From Flavimaribacter sp039888615 (lineage in GTDB: Bacteria > Pseudomonadota > Alphaproteobacteria > Rhizobiales > Rhizobiaceae), in assembly GCA_039888615.1 (NCBI GenBank), contig JBDQQS010000012.1: a stretch of 64,000 nucleotides of DNA; one strand, 5' to 3'. Position 1 is the first letter of the stretch; each line of letters begins with the position of its first letter. The translations under genes were made by a program, and so were the position numbers. Shown here in pieces: positions 1 to 7,282 of this stretch. The notes beneath the pieces were generated by a model that was not told the DNA's origin, did not search any database, and worked only from the letters and a program-made list of their open reading frames with translations.

Positions 1-1
1 C

Positions 2-370
2 CGTCTGCTCGACAGCGCCTCCTCGGTCGTCACCGTGCGTCCCGTAGGGGAAGTCGCCGGCGACACGCCGGAGGCCATCGTCGCGCGTGTCGAGAACCGC
101 CTGAAGAATGGCGACCTGATGGGCGCCGAGAATGAGTGGAACACGTTGCCGCAAGGGTCAAAAGACGCGTCCGCCGCCTTCGCGCGGGATCTGAAGGCGC
201 GTATCGAGGCCAACCAGCTCGTCTCGACGATGCTGTCGGGCGCATTGCCGGCCGCGTCACCGCCGCCTGCGGCGTCGACAACCAGCGAAACCGGCGCGGC
301 AGCCGCGGACGCCGCTGCTCCATCCACGGCGACCGATACGGACGCCGCAAGCACGGAAGGCACGAACTGA
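2..370 (+). CDS. Mitofilin/HemX-like membrane protein, C-terminal fragment
   Basis: The open frame runs in from the left edge, so only about the last 122 residues are present. The visible part has a helical region (GDTPEAIVARVENRLKNGDL, then EWNTLP and a run ending KARIEANQLV) that resembles the C-terminal end of alphaproteobacterial mitofilin-family (COG4223) proteins. A low-complexity Ala/Thr/Ser tail follows. Family members are inner-membrane proteins with a large periplasmic helical domain. In many rhizobia they lie between hemD and hemY, which fits the hemY start one base after this stop. The signal or membrane segment lies outside the window, so localisation is inferred from the family. 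Confidence 0.75.
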   Translation, partial: RLLDSASSVVTVRPVGEVAGDTPEAIVARVENRLKNGDLMGAENEWNTLPQGSKDASAAFARDLKARIEANQLVSTMLSGALPAASPPPAASTTSETGAAAADAAAPSTATDTDAASTEGTN

Positions 371-371
371 G

Positions 372-2321
372 ATGATCCGTCTGCTCTTCTACGTACTCGT
401 CGTCCTGCTTCTTGGACTGGGCTTTGCATGGCTTGCCGATCGACCCGGCGATCTGGTCATTACCTGGCAGGACCGCCAGATCGAAATGTCGCTGATGGCG
501 GCGGCGACAGCGGTCGCGGTTCTCATCGGCGCTATCCTGCTTGTCTGGTGGCTTGTCCACGCCATTCTCGTTTCGCCCCAAACGGTCAGCCGCTATTTTC
601 GGGCCCGCAAGCGGGACAGGGGATATCAGGCGCTGTCGACCGGGCTGATCGCAGCCGGCGCGGGCGACGGGGTCGCCGCGCGCAAGATGACGAAACGAAC
701 CCAGGGCCTGCTAAGCGCGGACCAGGAACCTCTGATCCATCTCCTCGACGCCCAGACCGCCCTGATCGAAGGCAGGAGCGAGGATGCGCGCGCCAAGTTC
801 GAGGCGATGGCCGAGGATCCGGAAACCAGGGAGCTGGGCCTGCGCGGTCTTTATATCGAAGCCCGCAAGGCAGGCGCCAACGAGGCCGCCCGGCACTATG
901 CGGAAAAAGCCGCCGAGTCGGCTCCGCAGCTACCCTGGGCGGCCGAAGCGACGCTCGCTTACCGCTCGGCGGAGGGCAATTGGGATGATGCGATAAGGCT
1001 GCTCGAGAAGCAGCGTCTTGGCCGGGTTATCGACAAGGCGCAGTCCGACCGCAAGAAGGCTGTGCTTTTGACGGCGCGCGCCCATGACCGTCTCGAAGGC
1101 GGAGATGTTGCGGGGGCCCGCACCGACGGGCTGGAGGCGAACCGGCTTGCGCCCGAGTTCGTTCCGGCGGCGATCATCGCCGCCCGGGCGCTGTTCCGCG
1201 AGGACAATCTGCGCAAGGGATCATCGATCCTGGAGAAATTGTGGAAGAAATCCCCGCATCCGGAGATCGCCGAAACCTACGTGCGAGCCCGTCCGGGCGA
1301 TTCGACGCATGATCGGCTCAAGCGGGCGCAGAAGCTTGAGAGCATCAAGCGCAACAACGCCGAATCGCTCTACATAGTAGCGAAGGCAGCGCTCGACGCC
1401 CATGAACTGAAGCTGGCGCGCGACATGGCCGAGGCGGCGATCCGGATCAAGGCCCGCGAAAGCACCTATCTGCTGCTCGCCGATATCGAGGAAGCAGATA
1501 CGGGCGATCAGGGTCGCGTCCGCCACTGGCTGGCGCAGGCGGTGCGTGCGCCGCGCGACGAAGCCTGGACGGCTGACGGCTATGTCGCCGAAGAATGGGC
1601 GGCGGTTTCGCCGGTGACCGGCAGGCTGGATGCTTTCGAGTGGAGGGTGCCGGTCGAGCAGCTTGCCGAACCGATCGAGCACGCGGAGATGGTTCGCGGC
1701 GACGCGGAGCGGGCGATCGCCAGCCTGCCGCCCGTTGCAGTTCCGGAAACGAAGGAAACCGTAGTCGTCGCCGATTCGGATCCTGTGATCGAGCATGTCG
1801 AGGTTGAAGCGCCTGTTAGGGATAATGCGGTTGCGGCGGAACCGGTCATCGTTGAACCGGAAAAAGCGGCGGTCGTCGAACCGGAAAAGGGACCGGACGA
1901 GCCGACTGAGCCTGAGCCGGAGCCGGCAACTCCGGAGTCCGTAGCCGAAAAGCAGAAAGAGCCGGAGCCTGAACCGCCTGCAGCGGAAAAACCTGCGTCC
2001 GAGGCGGATGTCGATGTAAAAACCGAAACTGCACCCACGCCCGCGTCCGCGCCGGATCCGGAACCGGTCAAGCCGGAAAAAGCCGCCGGCGAAGCAAATG
2101 CCGAAGCGAAAACAACCAAGCGCGAGCAGAAGGCGCTCGACGGTGAAGCCGCTGTGATGGAGGCGGTCGACGGCGGCAGCACGCATATCGTCACGGACGC
2201 CGTCGGAAAGCGAACCGACAGAGAGCGGGAATCGGCGTTCCTGTCCAAACCCCCGGATGATCCCGGGGTTGACGAGACACAGGAAGACGAGGAGCCGAAA
2301 TCACGGTTTCGCTTGTTTTGA
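372..2321 (+). CDS. hemY: HemY-family TPR membrane protein with long acidic tail
   Basis: This is a 649-residue HemY-N family protein associated with heme/porphyrin biosynthesis loci. Its biochemical role is not settled, and it is not the Bacillus protoporphyrinogen oxidase that shares the name. Two N-terminal membrane helices are visible (about residues 3-20 and 41-67), followed by a TPR-like helical region to about residue 450. From about residue 455 to 640 the sequence becomes a Pro/Glu/Ala/Val-rich low-complexity tail with many EPE and EKP units, ending in a basic-aromatic SRFRLF. E. coli HemY is about 400 residues, so the tail explains most of the extra length. The ATG follows the previous stop by one base, implying co-transcription and probable translational coupling. 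Confidence 0.88.
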   Translation: MIRLLFYVLVVLLLGLGFAWLADRPGDLVITWQDRQIEMSLMAAATAVAVLIGAILLVWWLVHAILVSPQTVSRYFRARKRDRGYQALSTGLIAAGAGDGVAARKMTKRTQGLLSADQEPLIHLLDAQTALIEGRSEDARAKFEAMAEDPETRELGLRGLYIEARKAGANEAARHYAEKAAESAPQLPWAAEATLAYRSAEGNWDDAIRLLEKQRLGRVIDKAQSDRKKAVLLTARAHDRLEGGDVAGARTDGLEANRLAPEFVPAAIIAARALFREDNLRKGSSILEKLWKKSPHPEIAETYVRARPGDSTHDRLKRAQKLESIKRNNAESLYIVAKAALDAHELKLARDMAEAAIRIKARESTYLLLADIEEADTGDQGRVRHWLAQAVRAPRDEAWTADGYVAEEWAAVSPVTGRLDAFEWRVPVEQLAEPIEHAEMVRGDAERAIASLPPVAVPETKETVVVADSDPVIEHVEVEAPVRDNAVAAEPVIVEPEKAAVVEPEKGPDEPTEPEPEPATPESVAEKQKEPEPEPPAAEKPASEADVDVKTETAPTPASAPDPEPVKPEKAAGEANAEAKTTKREQKALDGEAAVMEAVDGGSTHIVTDAVGKRTDRERESAFLSKPPDDPGVDETQEDEEPKSRFRLF

Positions 2322-2434
2322 CTTCACTTTTTGCAATAGTCTGACCTGGGCGGGCGACGTTCCCGGAAAATATTTCGGGATGCGCCGGTTGGCGGGCGCA
2401 AGCAAGGTTCAATACACCGATCCAAGGCAGGGTG

Positions 2435-2905
2435 ATGTTCGACAAGTTGGGAAAATTTCTGCAGAGTCTGGCTGGCGATGAAGAAAAGCCGGAATTCACC
2501 CGCGACGACCCTCGCGTGGCTGCGACGGCGCTGTTCTTTCACGTGATCGACGCCGATGGCGTGATCGAGGCGAGCGAACGCGACAAGATCGCGCAATTGG
2601 TGCAGAAGTCCTATTCGCTGGATGAACGGCAGCTGGCGCAACTTCTCGATGTGGGAGAGCAGGCCGAGGACGAATCGATTGATTTCTATGCCTTCACGAG
2701 TGTCCTGAAACGTTCGCTCGACGCCGAGCAGCGGGTTCAGTTCATCGAGCTTCTCTGGGAACTTGTCTATGCGGACGGCGTCAAGCACGAACTGGAGGAA
2801 AGCGTGGTCGGACGCGTCGCAGAACTGTTGGGCGTATCCGACAGGGACCGCGTGATCATGCGGCAACAGGCCGAAACCAGGACCGACACGGAAGACGATG
2901 GCTGA
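2435..2905 (+). CDS. TerB-like tellurite-resistance family protein
   Basis: This is a 156-residue all-helical protein resembling the TerB/DjlA-type N-terminal domain. It shows two acidic repeats typical of the fold (HVIDADGVIEASERDKI near residue 40 and LVYADGVKHELEESVVGR near residue 115). The family is thought to bind metal at the inner membrane face, but most chromosomal copies have no proven link to tellurite. A GTG sits directly before the chosen ATG and could also be used. The stop overlaps the start of the next (broken) gene in an ATGGCTGA arrangement, so the two were once translationally coupled. Confidence 0.8.
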   Translation: MFDKLGKFLQSLAGDEEKPEFTRDDPRVAATALFFHVIDADGVIEASERDKIAQLVQKSYSLDERQLAQLLDVGEQAEDESIDFYAFTSVLKRSLDAEQRVQFIELLWELVYADGVKHELEESVVGRVAELLGVSDRDRVIMRQQAETRTDTEDDG

Positions 2906-3624
2906 CGCGCCGGGCACACGCAATGATCTTCAGCCAATACTTGTCATACTCCACCAGGCTCACTCCAGCCCGGGTCGGGTCGGGCAAATGCTGCACAAGG
3001 CCGGATTTCCTCTGGAAACAAGACGGCCTGCTCTGGGCGACGCTCTGCCGGATACGCTCGATGGCTATGCCGGCGCTGTGACGTTTGGCGGACCGATGAG
3101 CGCCAATGACGAAGACGAGTTCATTCGCCGCGAGATCGACTAGCATGCAGTCCCGCTGAAAGAAGACAAGCGCTATCTCGGCATCTGTCTCGGCGCCCAG
3201 CTGCTTGTACGCCATCTCGGCGGGAAGGTTGCAAGCCACGAGGACGGGTCTGGCGGAGATCGGCTGGTATCCACTGGAAGCGACTGAAGCCGGAAGGGAT
3301 CTGATGGACTGGCCGCAGATGGTCTATCAGTTTCATCGCGAGGGGTTCAGTGTGCCGCACGGTGCGAAATTGCTGGTGACGGCGCGCGACTATCCCAATC
3401 AGGCTCTGCGTTACGGCCGCAACGCCTGGGGCATCCAGTTCCATTCGGAACTCACCCAGGCGATGATGCATCGCTGGGTGGTGCGCGCCGAAAACCGCTT
3501 TGTGCTGCCGAACGCCCAGCAAGGTCGCGAGCACCTCAATGGCCGGCTTCTCTACGACACGCATTTGCGGCAATGGCTGGGGCATTTCCTGGAAATCGTT
3601 GTCGGAGCGAAAATCCAGGCCTGA
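2898..3624 (+). pseudogene. Class I glutamine amidotransferase (GMP synthase-like), disrupted
   Basis: Translated similarity to stand-alone class I glutamine amidotransferases (COG0518) runs across the whole interval but in two frames with two lesions. Frame 1 starts MADAPGTRNDLQPILVI and reaches FIRREID, where a TAG at 3141-3143 replaces the tryptophan codon usual there. The same frame continues beyond it (AVPLKEDKRYLGICLGAQLL), including the nucleophile region GICLGAQ. At about 3246-3250 one extra base shifts the frame, after which EIGWYPL, QFHREGF and the catalytic GIQFHSE region follow to the stop at 3622-3624. All catalytic regions are still recognisable, so the damage looks recent. A sequencing error could account for one lesion but less easily for both. 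Confidence 0.85.
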
Positions 3625-3749
3625 CCGGACGACCTGTTTCAGCTTTCCCGGCCGGTAGATCATAGCGGGAACTTTCCGGCTGCATTTCAGCGCGTTTTAT
3701 GGTATAAATCCTCATTCGAGCGGGAAGGATTTCCGCATCCCGGATACCT

Positions 3750-3892
3750 CGAAAAGCGAATTCCCGAAACAAAGCCAAATCGTCACGAAGACCCGAAAAT
3801 ACTGATTCCCGAAACAAAGCCAAATTTGTCCTGTGCTACGCTGCCTGGGTCTGAAAAATTGAAAATCGCGATTTCCCGAAACAAAGCCAGAT
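3750..3892. repeat. Three-copy dispersed direct repeat in an AT-rich gap
   Basis: The 348-bp gap between the amidotransferase pseudogene and the MFS gene contains a 20-bp core (TTCCCGAAACAAAGCCAAAT) at 3761-3780, exactly again at 3806-3825, and with one change at 3873-3892. Each copy is preceded by GAAAA and a 5-7 base variable spacer, giving units of about 31 bp. Core starts are 45 and 67 bp apart, so this is not a regular CRISPR array. Reading frames through the copies differ, so the conservation is at DNA level. No gene is evident in the gap, and the end near 3940-3970 is markedly AT-rich. Confidence 0.8.
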
Positions 3893-3972
3893 TGCGATAG
3901 AGGCTTGCATCGGGCAGGCAAATGCTGTCGAAAAGTTTATTAAATATCTGTTTTAATAGAATATATTAACGT

Positions 3973-5214
3973 TTATCGATCGACGCGATTGAGGTGCTGG
4001 ATCCTGCGCAGTTGCGGGAACCAGGCCGCCCAGAGCGCGGATACGCCCATTGAGGCGACGCCGCCGATCACCACGGCGGGAACGGCGCCGATCAGGGCGG
4101 CCATGCCTCCGGCGCGGAATTCGCCGAGTTCGTTGGAGGCGCCGAGGAAGACCATGTTGACGGCGCTGACCCGGCCGCGCAGTTCGTCCGGCGTCCAGAG
4201 TTGAATGAGCGTTTGGCGAACATAGACCGAAATCATGTCCGCCGCGCCCATGAACGCCAGGGAGCCAATGGATAGCCAGGCGACGGTCGACAGGCCAAAA
4301 ACCACCATCGACAGCCCGAACAGGGCGACGGCGACAAACATGGCGAGGCCGGCGTGGCGGTTGATCGGATACGTCGCGAGGAACACCGCCATGGCGATCG
4401 CCCCGACGCCCGGCGCCGAGCGCAGAAGCCCCAGTCCCCATGGACCGAGTTCGAGAATGTCGCGCGCGAAGACGGGCATCAGCGCCACGGCGCCGCCGAG
4501 CAGGACCGCGAACATGTCGAGTGAAATCGCCCCGAGCACCACGCGTTCCCGCCAAATATAGCGGAAGCCGGCCGAGAGCGTTTCCCAGTCTTGCATCCGG
4601 GTCGAACGCGCCTGTGGCGGTTTCGGAATGACGAGAATAAAGACCGTCGCCAGAGCAAACAGGAACGTGGCCACGAGGTAGGGCACAGTGGCGCCCAGCC
4701 CGTAAAGCAGGCCGCCGGCCATGGGGCCGGCGATCGTCGCGGTCTGCCAGGAGGTCGAATTCCAGGCGATGGCGTTGGCGAGGTCCTCCTTCGGCACCAG
4801 ATTCGGCGCAAGCGACGTCGAGGCTGGGGAAAAGAAAGCGCGGGTGACGCCGAGCCCGACAAGAATGACGAAGACGGGCAGCGGCGATGTCAAACCGCCA
4901 AGCGTCAGCAAAAACATCAATGCGCCAAGGACGAAGCCGGCGATCTCGCATATGGCCATGATCATGCGACGGCTGTAGCGGTCCGCCGCCGCCCCCGTCG
5001 CCAGAAGCAGCGCCAGCGCCGGAACAAACTGGGTCAGGCCGATCAGCCCCAGATCGAGCGGGTCGCGCGTCAAATCGTAGATCTGCCAGCCGACGGCCAC
5101 GGCGATCACCTGCATGGACAGGGCCGAAAGCAGCCGCGCCAGCCAGTAATATGTGTATGATTTGTGCCTGAAGGCGGCGAAGCGATCCGCCCGCGCCTCT
5201 TTATCGTGCGGCAT
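3973..5214 (-). CDS. MFS transporter, EntS/DHA3-like exporter
   Basis: This 413-residue protein has about 12 hydrophobic helices, with an early FAAFRHKSYTYYWLARLLSAL segment and a GAAADRYSRR motif in the loop between helices 2 and 3, as in MFS_1/MFS_3 drug and siderophore exporters such as EntS. It should sit in the inner membrane and export a small molecule by proton antiport. The substrate cannot be told from sequence. It is transcribed alone on the minus strand. The 140-bp region before its start also holds the upstream region of the divergent yggT gene. Confidence 0.82.
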   Translation of the reverse strand: MPHDKEARADRFAAFRHKSYTYYWLARLLSALSMQVIAVAVGWQIYDLTRDPLDLGLIGLTQFVPALALLLATGAAADRYSRRMIMAICEIAGFVLGALMFLLTLGGLTSPLPVFVILVGLGVTRAFFSPASTSLAPNLVPKEDLANAIAWNSTSWQTATIAGPMAGGLLYGLGATVPYLVATFLFALATVFILVIPKPPQARSTRMQDWETLSAGFRYIWRERVVLGAISLDMFAVLLGGAVALMPVFARDILELGPWGLGLLRSAPGVGAIAMAVFLATYPINRHAGLAMFVAVALFGLSMVVFGLSTVAWLSIGSLAFMGAADMISVYVRQTLIQLWTPDELRGRVSAVNMVFLGASNELGEFRAGGMAALIGAVPAVVIGGVASMGVSALWAAWFPQLRRIQHLNRVDR

Positions 5215-5354
5215 GGGCGCTCGCGAGAGTTTGAAACATGAAAATCTTATAGCGCCTCGGATTGGTTTGCACAGCGTCTTTTGTTGCCGCGCCGGACTTG
5301 CCGCTCATGGTCTCAATGTTTACATGTCGGTCTGCACCAAGAAGGGAGACTGCG

Positions 5355-5648
5355 ATGTATGCACTGTTCCAGACAATAGATCTGGCTCTGAATATCTACA
5401 TCTGGTTCGTGATCGGCAGCGCGATATTCTCCTGGCTTTACGCCTTCAACGTGGTGAACACGAACAACCGCTTTGTGGCCATGATTGGAGAGTTTCTGTA
5501 CAAGGTGACGGAGCCGGCGTTGCGACCGATCAGGCGCATCCTGCCGGATCTCGGCGGCATCGATATTTCCCCGATCGTCCTGCTGCTCATCATCTATTTC
5601 TTTCGCCTCTTCCTGTGGAACTCCATCTATCCCATCGTCGCCGGGTGA
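5355..5648 (+). CDS. YggT family membrane protein
   Basis: This is a 97-residue protein with two hydrophobic segments, around residues 3-28 and 72-92, joined by a basic loop with the TEPALRPIRRILPDLGGIDISP motif region that defines the YggT family. Family members are small inner-membrane proteins linked to osmotic stress and membrane organisation, with no firm biochemical role. The ATG at 5355 is preceded by AAGGGAG at a good distance. A longer upstream frame exists but lacks a ribosome site. It is followed four bases later by a DUF167 gene, a pairing common in proteobacteria. Confidence 0.88.
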   Translation: MYALFQTIDLALNIYIWFVIGSAIFSWLYAFNVVNTNNRFVAMIGEFLYKVTEPALRPIRRILPDLGGIDISPIVLLLIIYFFRLFLWNSIYPIVAG

Positions 5649-5652
5649 CAAT

Positions 5653-5967
5653 GTGCGGTCCGGCTGGTTCCGGTTCGTTCCGGATGGACTTGAGATTACC
5701 GTCCGGCTGACGCCGAAATCCTCCCGTGACGCTCTCGACGGGGCTGACAATGGCGCAGACGGCGCTGTCTGGCTGAAGGCCCGTGTCCGGGCCCTTCCCG
5801 AAGACGGCAAGGCCAACAAGGCGCTGATCGCGCTTTTGTCAAAGAAAAGCAGAGTCGCCAAAAGCCGCATACGCCTGCAGTCAGGCGCGACGTCTCGGTT
5901 CAAGACACTGGTTCTGGGATGCAGCGAATGCGAAGCGCGGGAGGCGATCAAACGCCTCCTCGCCTGA
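5653..5967 (+). CDS. DUF167 (YggU) family protein
   Basis: This small soluble protein of 104 residues starts at GTG. The DUF167 hallmarks are visible: VRLTPKSSRDALDG, WLKARVRALPEDGKANKALIALLSKK and SRIRLQSGATSRFKTL. Homologues have a compact alpha/beta fold and no established function, and are often found next to yggT as here. The GTG lies four bases after the yggT stop, consistent with one operon. The gene converges on ppa with only 15 bases between the stops. Confidence 0.87.
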   Translation: MRSGWFRFVPDGLEITVRLTPKSSRDALDGADNGADGAVWLKARVRALPEDGKANKALIALLSKKSRVAKSRIRLQSGATSRFKTLVLGCSECEAREAIKRLLA

Positions 5968-5982
5968 AGACGGAAAAGCCGG

Positions 5983-6510
5983 TCAGGCGTTGGCGCGGTC
6001 GATCGCTTCCTTGATCAGGCTCTTGGCGACGTTGGCGGCCTGCCAGTCGCCGATCTTGACCCACTTGCCGGGCTCCAGGTCCTTGTAGTGCTCGAAGAAG
6101 TGCGCGATCTGCAGCAGGGTGATTTCCGGAAGATCGGAGAAATTTTTGACGTTCTCGTATCGTTTTGTCAGATGGTCGCTCGGCACAGCGAGGATCTTCT
6201 CGTCCTGACCGGCGTTGTCTTCCATGATCAGCACGCCGATCGGGCGTACATTGATGACGCAGCCCGGAACCAGCGGCCGGGTGTTGCAGACGAGAACATC
6301 GATCGGATCGCCGTCGTCCGACAGCGTGTGCGGCACGAAGCCGTAATTGCCGGGATAGGCCATGGGCGTATAGAGAAACCGGTCGACGACAAGCGTGCCG
6401 GCTTCCTTGTCCATTTCGTACTTGATCGGTTGCCCGCCCACCGGAACCTCGATAATGACGTTGACGTCATCCGGTGGATTGCTACCTATCGTGATGGCTT
6501 CGATGCGCAT
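5983..6510 (-). CDS. ppa: Inorganic pyrophosphatase, family I
   Basis: This 175-residue soluble enzyme hydrolyses pyrophosphate to phosphate and so pulls biosynthetic reactions forward. The family I pattern is clear: KYEMDKEAGTLVVDRFLY, the YPGNYGFVPHTL segment, and the acidic metal site DGDPIDVLV near residue 66. Length is typical of bacterial type I enzymes. It is transcribed on its own on the minus strand. The start ATG lies about 90 bases after the stop of the upstream GNAT gene on the same strand. Confidence 0.96.
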   Translation of the reverse strand: MRIEAITIGSNPPDDVNVIIEVPVGGQPIKYEMDKEAGTLVVDRFLYTPMAYPGNYGFVPHTLSDDGDPIDVLVCNTRPLVPGCVINVRPIGVLIMEDNAGQDEKILAVPSDHLTKRYENVKNFSDLPEITLLQIAHFFEHYKDLEPGKWVKIGDWQAANVAKSLIKEAIDRANA

Positions 6511-6599
6511 GTCTGTTCCTGTATTGCCTGTTGCGGAAGCGAAATAGACCGCCTGACGCTGCAGTGCAACAATTGATTTGGAAAACGCGCCATATCAGG

Positions 6600-7106
6600 T
6601 CACGACCAGACGAAAGCCACCTTCTTCAATGGGCGCCGGTCGAAAGTCTCCGACCCTTCCGCGATATCCACGCCGCCAAGCCCGGTGTAAAAGCCGATCG
6701 CCCGGCTGTTTTCTTCAAGCGTCCAGACAACCATGCCCCGGCAGCCAAGCGACGCCAGCAGACGCCGGGCTTCGCCAAACAGCCTGCGGCCGAGGCCGAC
6801 GCCCTGATATTCCGGCTTGAGATACAGTTCGTAGATTTCGCCTTCCTGGGGCAGCGAGCGGGCGCGGTTCAGACCAAGCGTCGCATATCCGGCGATCATG
6901 CCGCCGACTTCCAGCACAAGGATGCTGGTCGAGCCTCGGATGGCGCGTTGCCACCACTCCTGGCTGCGCCGTTCCAGCATGTTTCTGAGCGTCTTGTACG
7001 GAATGATGCCGGCATAGGCCTCATTCCAGGCCGCGCGATGGGTTTCCGAGATCGCCAAGGCGTCATCGGGCTCTGCGCGTCGTACATCTATCGCCAGCGT
7101 CGTCAT
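6600..7106 (-). CDS. GNAT family N-acetyltransferase
   Basis: This is a 168-residue single-domain acetyltransferase. The acetyl-CoA binding motif A is YLKPEYQGVGLGRRLFGEARRLL, preceded by the beta-strand MIAGYATLG and followed by VVWTLEENSRAIGFYTGLGG, the usual C-terminal GNAT elements. The N-terminus (VRRAEPDDALAISETHRAAWNEAY) is typical of the RimI-like/YjgM group. The acceptor substrate is unknown. A CtrA-box-like sequence lies about 100 bases upstream of the start (see the separate entry). Confidence 0.88.
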   Translation of the reverse strand: MTTLAIDVRRAEPDDALAISETHRAAWNEAYAGIIPYKTLRNMLERRSQEWWQRAIRGSTSILVLEVGGMIAGYATLGLNRARSLPQEGEIYELYLKPEYQGVGLGRRLFGEARRLLASLGCRGMVVWTLEENSRAIGFYTGLGGVDIAEGSETFDRRPLKKVAFVWS

Positions 7107-7203
7107 GGTGGAATCCTACCCCGTCCGGAACAGAACGCGAAGCAAGAATGAAATCTGGAGGCGGTCTACCCACAACTATCGCGGCGCCTTCCGTGCCTGC
7201 AGA

Positions 7204-7220
7204 TTAACGGATTCTTAACC
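7204..7220 (-). promoter_or_regulatory. CtrA-box-like sequence upstream of GNAT gene
   Basis: TTAACGGATTCTTAACC matches the alphaproteobacterial CtrA full-site pattern TTAA-N7-TTAA with exact spacing and the usual C after the second half. It lies in the 176-bp gap between typA and the GNAT gene, about 98 bp upstream of the GNAT start. A site this short can occur by chance, so the assignment is tentative. Confidence 0.45.
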
Positions 7221-7282
7221 GTTCACGCAAGCGCCATTGTGGCGATGCAGGACAATTCCAGACCGGACGAACAGAGCGGGTT

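Noticed and set aside
1221..2186. Long minus-strand frames opposite hemY and ftsY acidic regions
   Set aside because: They are shadows of Glu/Pro-rich codons on the other strand, with Arg/Phe- or Ser-rich translations and no family similarity.
3750..3892. CRISPR-like reading of the three repeats
   Set aside because: Only three copies, unequal spacing (45 and 67 bp), no dyad in the repeat and no cas genes in the window.
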